A DNA stretch of 64,000 bases, taken from NCBI RefSeq assembly GCF_006716785.1, contig NZ_VFPQ01000001.1, positions 2,232,001 through 2,296,000 of the forward strand, in the 5' to 3' direction. Position 1 is the first letter of the stretch. Every line of letters begins with the position of its first letter. Below, in pieces: positions 60,554 to 64,000 of the stretch. Origin of the DNA: Thermopolyspora flexuosa. GTDB lineage: Bacteria; Actinomycetota; Actinomycetes; Streptosporangiales; Streptosporangiaceae. A program made the position numbers and the translations under genes. The notes below the pieces were generated by a model. That model did no database searches, was not told the origin of the DNA, and saw only the letters and a list, made by a program, of their open reading frames with translations.

Positions 60554-61201
60554 TCACTCGTCGGAGCGGGTGCGCTCCGCGAGGGCGCTGAGCTCGGCCG
60601 GCATCTCGCCGGTCTCGTGCACCGCCCGCCAGGCGTCGAGCCCGGGGAAGGCGCCCGACTCCAGGTCGGCGAGCAGCGCGCGGATCCAGGCCGCCTCCGC
60701 CTCCTTGAGCGCGAGGTCGTACTCGTTCTCGACGAGGAACAGGCGGGGGATGGCGCGGGCCTCCTCGGCGAGCGACGCGCGGTCGGCGGCGATGCCCGCC
60801 TCCAGCAGCCCCAGCCGCCGCCGCAGCAGCCCGGCGGCCTCGTCGGGGTGGAGAGCGGCGATCACCGACAGGCCGGCCCGGAAGCGCGGCCGCTCGTGCA
60901 TCGGCGTCGAGATCAGCTCGCGTGTCCAGTCCACCAGCTCCTCGCGGCCGGCCTCGGTGATGCGGTACACGGTGCGCTCGGGGCGGCGGCCTTCGCGGGC
61001 GCTCTCCACGGCCACGATCAGGCCGTGCTTGGCCATGTTCCGGATGACCGTGTAGAACGACCCCCACTTGAAGTCCATGTCCTGCTCTTTGCCCCAGCCG
61101 CGCAGGGCCGTGGCGATCTCGTAGGGGTGCATCGGCCGTTGCACGAGCGCGGCGAGCACCGCGAGCGCGAGCAGGTTGCCGACCTTCCGCCGCTTCGCCA
61201 T
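60554..61201 (-). CDS. PadR-family transcriptional regulator
   Basis: 215 residues from ATG 61201. N-terminal winged helix (NLLALAVLAALVQRPMHPYEIATALRGWG, shown in part; FKWGSFYTVIRNMAKHGLI; GRRPERTVYRITEAGREEL) followed by a helical C-terminal dimerisation domain of the Vir_act_alpha_C type. PadR proteins repress nearby genes for drug export or aromatic compound detoxification until an effector binds. A perfect inverted repeat 40 bases upstream is a candidate operator, implying autoregulation with the monooxygenase gene that follows. Confidence 0.92.
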   Translation of the reverse strand: MAKRRKVGNLLALAVLAALVQRPMHPYEIATALRGWGKEQDMDFKWGSFYTVIRNMAKHGLIVAVESAREGRRPERTVYRITEAGREELVDWTRELISTPMHERPRFRAGLSVIAALHPDEAAGLLRRRLGLLEAGIAADRASLAEEARAIPRLFLVENEYDLALKEAEAAWIRALLADLESGAFPGLDAWRAVHETGEMPAELSALAERTRSDE

Positions 61202-61235
61202 GTGCCGCCTCTTCCTGGATCACTCGTCAGCGATT

Positions 61236-61263
61236 ACTTGCTTGCGAGTATACGTACGCAAGT
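61236..61263. promoter_or_regulatory. Candidate PadR operator
   Basis: CTTGCG (61241-61246) and CGCAAG (61257-61262) are inverted around AGTATACGTA, with an overlapping ACTTGC/GCAAGT pair (61236-61241, 61258-61263). It is an AT-rich island in GC-rich DNA, 35-62 bases upstream of the padR-type start, and contains TATAC/TACGTA that could serve as a -10 box. The rest of the 419-base gap to the alcohol dehydrogenase is GC-rich and featureless until the promoter at 61584. Confidence 0.55.
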
Positions 61264-61583
61264 ATGGCGGGCGCAACGGCATGCGGACGCGGAGGCGCGC
61301 GGCCGGGAGACGCCGATGCTCCGCCGGCGGCGAGCGGGCCGGGGGAGCGGCCCGCGGTGGGCCGTAGCGCGAGCCCGTGGCGAGGGTGCGGTCGCATGCC
61401 CCCCGGCGGAGGGTCGCGGCGCGGTCGCGCAAGGAGACCGTGGTCAGGAGGCCGTTGGGCCCTCGAAACCGCCGTCCGGGGGGCCTACGATCGGCTCACT
61501 CCGCGTGTGCTCCCGGGGTGCGGTTGGGTCTGTGCTGGTCAGGGGCGGATCCTGAGCGGTCGATCAGAAAGTTGGCGAGATTA

Positions 61584-61612
61584 TGGACAATCTTGTCGGC
61601 GAAAAGTACGCT
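61584..61612 (+). promoter_or_regulatory. Promoter predicting a leaderless alcohol dehydrogenase mRNA
   Basis: TGGACA (61584-61589) and TACGCT (61607-61612) at the ideal spacing of 17. The ATG of the dehydrogenase is at 61621, eight bases after the -10 box, so transcription should begin at or within two bases of the start codon. Consistent with this, no ribosome-binding site precedes the ATG. Confidence 0.5.
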
Positions 61613-61620
61613 CGCCCCAT

Positions 61621-62739
61621 ATGAGAACGAAAGCGGCGGTTATCCGCAAGCCTGGCGAACCTTGGGAGATCACCGAACTCGAGCTGGACGAGCCCCGGGA
61701 GGGCGAGGTCCGGATCCGGTTCCACGCCTCCGGCATGTGCCACTCCGACGAGCACCTGCGCACCGGCCACAGCGCCGGACGGCTGCCGATGGTCGGCGGG
61801 CACGAGGGCGCCGGTGTGGTCGAGGCGGTGGGCCCCGGGGTGACCAGGGTGAAGGTGGGCGACCACGTGGTCTGCTCGTTCATCCCCGCCTGTGGAACGT
61901 GCCGGTACTGCTCCACCGGGCGGCAGAACCTGTGTGACCAGGGCGCCGAGATGGTCACCGGGAAGCTCTCCGACGGCGGCTTCCGGTTCCACGACGACTC
62001 CGGCGAGGACCTCGGCGGGTTCTGCATGCTCGGCACCTTCTCCGAGCGCGCCGTGGTGTCGCAGGCCTCCTGCGTGCCGATCGACCGCGACATCCCGTTC
62101 GAGATCGCCTGCCTCGTCGGGTGCGGCGTGCCGACCGGGTGGGGCACGTCGGTCTACGCGGCCGGCGTCTCCGCCGGGGACACCGTGGTGATCTTCGGCG
62201 CCGGCGGCGTGGGCATGAACGCCGTGCAGGGCGCGGCGTTCGCGGGCGCGGCGAACATCGTCGTGGTCGACCCGGTGAAGTTCAAGCGCGACAAGGCGCT
62301 CGAGTTCGGCGCGACCCACGTGTTCGAGCGGGCCGAGGAGGCCCACGAGGCCGTGGTCGAGATGACGTGGGGGCAGCTCGCCGACCACGCGATCTGCACC
62401 GTGGGCGTGCTCACCCACGAGGTGGTGGCGCAGGCCGCGGCGATCGTCGGCAAGGGCGGCCAGGTCACGATCACCTCCGTGGGCGACCACAAGGAGGACC
62501 ACATCCGGCTCGCCGCCAACGGGATGGTCGTGGGCTGGCAGCGGCGCATCCAGGGCCACGTCTTCGGCATGTGCAACCCGCTCTACGACATCCCGCGGCT
62601 GCTCCGGCTGTGGCGGCAGGGGCGGCTCAAGCTCGAGGAGCTGATCACCCGCAGGTTCCGCCTCGAGGAGATCAACGAGGGGTACCAGGCGCTCGACCGC
62701 GGCGAGCTGATCCGCGGCGTGATCATCCACGACGTCTGA
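61621..62739 (+). CDS. NDMA-dependent zinc alcohol dehydrogenase
   Basis: 372 residues from ATG 61621. Medium-chain dehydrogenase: catalytic zinc ligands Cys40 (GMCHSDEH) and His61-Glu62 (GGHEGAG), structural zinc Cys91, Cys94, Cys97 and Cys105 (CGTCRYCSTGRQNLC), and cofactor loop VIFGAGGVGMNAVQGA. The length, the extended loop after the structural zinc (MVTGKLSDGGFRFHDDSGED) and VGCGVPTGWGT match the actinobacterial group that holds NAD tightly and uses N,N-dimethyl-4-nitrosoaniline as an artificial acceptor. Mycofactocin is the likely natural carrier for this group, but no mycofactocin gene is in the window. Substrate unknown. Confidence 0.9.
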   Translation: MRTKAAVIRKPGEPWEITELELDEPREGEVRIRFHASGMCHSDEHLRTGHSAGRLPMVGGHEGAGVVEAVGPGVTRVKVGDHVVCSFIPACGTCRYCSTGRQNLCDQGAEMVTGKLSDGGFRFHDDSGEDLGGFCMLGTFSERAVVSQASCVPIDRDIPFEIACLVGCGVPTGWGTSVYAAGVSAGDTVVIFGAGGVGMNAVQGAAFAGAANIVVVDPVKFKRDKALEFGATHVFERAEEAHEAVVEMTWGQLADHAICTVGVLTHEVVAQAAAIVGKGGQVTITSVGDHKEDHIRLAANGMVVGWQRRIQGHVFGMCNPLYDIPRLLRLWRQGRLKLEELITRRFRLEEINEGYQALDRGELIRGVIIHDV

Positions 62740-62944
62740 CCCTCGGGTGCGCGGCGCCACCCGGGCGGCGCGCCGCGCACCCGGCCGGCCGGGTCCGGGG
62801 TACGGCGGGCGTACGGCCGGCGCGGCGGGCGGGCCGGCGCGGCGGGAAACGCCTCGCGTGCGGCAAGTCGGCCGACCATGTCGGCGGCGCTCAGTAAGAT
62901 GCCCAGGTCCAGATCAAGACCCGGAACCCTGGAAAGGGCAGCAC

Positions 62945-63373
62945 GTGGCGCAGAAGGTGATTCTGGTTGACGACCTCGACAGCTCCGAGGGCGACGATGT
63001 GGCGAGACGCGAGTTCTCGCTGCTGAACCGGACCTTCGCCATCGATCTATCCGAGGCCAACCAGCGGCGGCTGACCGAGGCACTCCAGTTCATCGAGGAG
63101 GTGCTGGAGCGCTCCCGCGAGGTGAAGAAGCCATCGCGGTCGAGGAAGGCCGCCGACACCTCTCCGCGGCTGCGTGGCTACACGCTCACCGACGTGCGCA
63201 CGTGGGCGCGTGAGCAGGGGATCGATGTCCCCGAGCGGGGCAAGCTCCCCGACGAGGTGATCGACAAGTTCATCGCCGCCCACCCCGACGCCGCCGCCGA
63301 CGGCCCGGAGGCCGACGGGGCGGAGGCCGATGGGGCGGAGGGGACGGCCACTCAGCCGCAGCCCGAGGCGTGA
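62945..63373 (+). CDS. lsr2: Lsr2-family nucleoid-associated protein (divergent)
   Basis: 142 residues from GTG 62945 with GGAAAGG upstream. The N-terminal dimerisation domain begins AQKVILVDDLDSSEGDD, and the C-terminal DNA-binding domain is WAREQGIDVPERGKLPDEVI. The minor-groove AT-hook-like RGR of Lsr2 is RGK here (98-100). A 28-residue acidic tail (GPEADGAEADGAEG) follows, which typical Lsr2 (about 112 residues) lacks. Lsr2 coats AT-rich, often horizontally acquired DNA. The changes suggest a paralogue with altered DNA binding. A possible -10 box TAAGAT lies at 62895, and 13-base direct repeats (62817, 62834) occur further upstream in the 205-base gap. Confidence 0.85.
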   Translation: MAQKVILVDDLDSSEGDDVARREFSLLNRTFAIDLSEANQRRLTEALQFIEEVLERSREVKKPSRSRKAADTSPRLRGYTLTDVRTWAREQGIDVPERGKLPDEVIDKFIAAHPDAAADGPEADGAEADGAEGTATQPQPEA

Positions 63374-63412
63374 CCGGGCCCGCCCCGCCGGCCGGCGGGG
63401 CGGCCGCGTCCG

Positions 63413-63444
63413 GGGGGAGGCACGGCGCGGGCCGTGCCTCCCCC
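63413..63444. terminator. Terminator hairpin between lsr2 and the discoidin-domain gene
   Basis: GGGGGAGGCACGGC pairs perfectly with GCCGTGCCTCCCCC over 14 bp around the tetraloop GCGG, between the converging genes. There is no T tract. Confidence 0.65.
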
Positions 63445-63454
63445 GGTTCGCGCG

Positions 63455-64000
63455 TCAGCGCGCGTAGACCTCGAACTCGTAGAGGGAGTAGCCGTAGGAG
63501 GTGCCGCGCCGCACCCCCTGCATGCGCACGTACCGGGCGTCCACCGGGGCGAAGGACACGTTGTCCGTCCCGCCGTCGCCGGTCTCCGTGGCGTACACCG
63601 TCGTCCAGGTGGCGCCGTCGACGGAGGTCTGGATCCGGTACGCCCTGCCGTACGCGGCCTCCCAGCGGAGGATGACCCGGGCCACGGTGCGGACCGTGCC
63701 GAGGTCCACCTGGAACCACTGATTGTCGCGGTACGAGCTCGACCAGCGGCTCGACAGGTCGCCGTCGACCGCCTTGCCCGGCGGGTAGAGCAGGTTCTCC
63801 CGGCTGGACGCGGTGGCGGTGGCGCCCTTGGCGAGGTTGCCGACCGGGTCGCCGCGGCGGGCCGGGAACGAGACCACCTGCTGGTAGGTCGGCCGGTTCT
63901 GCCAGGAGATCAGCGGGTGGCCGATGCCGCCGAGCGGCGACTGCCGTACCGCGTCGGCGCACCACTGGTCGCCCGCCGCGCACACGTCGTCGCCCGGGTA
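63455..64000 (-). CDS. Secreted protein with C-terminal F5/8 type C (discoidin) domain, partial
   Basis: The last 181 residues of a gene that runs off the right edge. About 135 C-terminal residues form a discoidin/CBM32 beta-sandwich: NLAKGATATASS, GKAVDGDLSSRWSSSY, NQWFQVDLGTVRTVARVILRWE, TSVDGATWTTVY and DARYVRMQGVR. Such modules bind carbohydrates or surfaces and are joined to secreted enzymes. The preceding 45 residues contain Cys pairs and SWQNRPTYQQVVSFPA, which recalls the end of penicillin-acylase-type Ntn hydrolases. That identification is from memory and uncertain because the catalytic part is outside the window. Confidence 0.7.
   Translation of the reverse strand, partial: YPGDDVCAAGDQWCADAVRQSPLGGIGHPLISWQNRPTYQQVVSFPARRGDPVGNLAKGATATASSRENLLYPPGKAVDGDLSSRWSSSYRDNQWFQVDLGTVRTVARVILRWEAAYGRAYRIQTSVDGATWTTVYATETGDGGTDNVSFAPVDARYVRMQGVRRGTSYGYSLYEFEVYAR

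Noticed and set aside
61583-61624. 13-codon frame (MDNLVGEKYARPI) ending on the alcohol dehydrogenase start
   Set aside because: It overlaps a well-spaced promoter (-35 at 61584, -10 at 61607), so it would not be transcribed with the gene, and it has no ribosome site.
62817-62846. Direct repeat CCGGCGCGGCGGG, two copies 4 bases apart
   Set aside because: Only two copies of low-complexity GC sequence in a GC-rich gap; no evidence of a function or of a mobile element.

Overview
The window is very GC-rich DNA with high third-position GC, frequent GTG starts and start/stop overlaps of the ATGA or GTGA type. It carries phosphatidylinositol mannoside genes (pgsA, an acyltransferase, pimA), an Lsr2-type nucleoid protein and an NDMA-type alcohol dehydrogenase. 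Together these point to an actinomycete chromosome, probably a filamentous Streptosporangiales-like organism; the species cannot be fixed from the sequence alone. No insertion sequence, prophage block, CRISPR array, tRNA or rRNA was seen.

Most of the window (about 1.3 to 54.7 kb) is a conserved actinobacterial core-genome block. From memory its order resembles the thrS-to-aroE stretch of Mycobacterium tuberculosis (Rv2614c to Rv2552c), continuing into infC-rpmI-rplT-pheST as in streptomycetes. Left to right: the start of an MFS exporter; a GH25 muramidase; thrS behind a leader with a threonine-rich peptide and a terminator; an Asp23-family protein on the minus strand; a HIT-family Ap4A phosphorylase-like gene; a minus-strand block (degenerate phosphatase-like membrane protein, GHL10 hydrolase, EF-G2); the PIM lipid operon (pgsA, acyltransferase, pimA); pyridoxal phosphate synthase genes pdxS and pdxT on either side of a PhoD phosphatase; YebC and ruvCAB; yajC-secD-secF; apt and bifunctional relA; a DUF349 coiled-coil protein; two membrane-anchored cyclophilins around a metallo-hydrolase, hisS and aspS; rarA; two small membrane proteins with alaS and ruvX; mltG-aroE; infC, rpmI and rplT; an rRNA methyltransferase; a soluble PAS histidine kinase; and pheST.

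The right-hand 9 kb (about 54.7 to 64 kb) is more accessory. It holds a small secreted protein, a TPP riboswitch controlling tenA, a large WXG-like/DUF1023 hydrolase abutting a lipoprotein gene, a PadR regulator with an FAD monooxygenase, an NDMA-dependent alcohol dehydrogenase with a promoter that predicts a leaderless mRNA, an Lsr2 variant, and the C-terminus of a secreted protein with a discoidin domain.

Five aminoacyl-tRNA synthetases (ThrRS, HisRS, AspRS, AlaRS, PheRS) plus IF-3, L35 and L20 make this largely a translation neighbourhood. The most interesting signals are regulatory. They are a candidate threonine attenuator before thrS, an IF-3 gene that appears to start at ATC behind a structured leader with a terminator, a long branched hairpin leader before rpmI-rplT, a TPP aptamer that contains the tenA ribosome-binding site, and several perfect palindromes in promoter regions.
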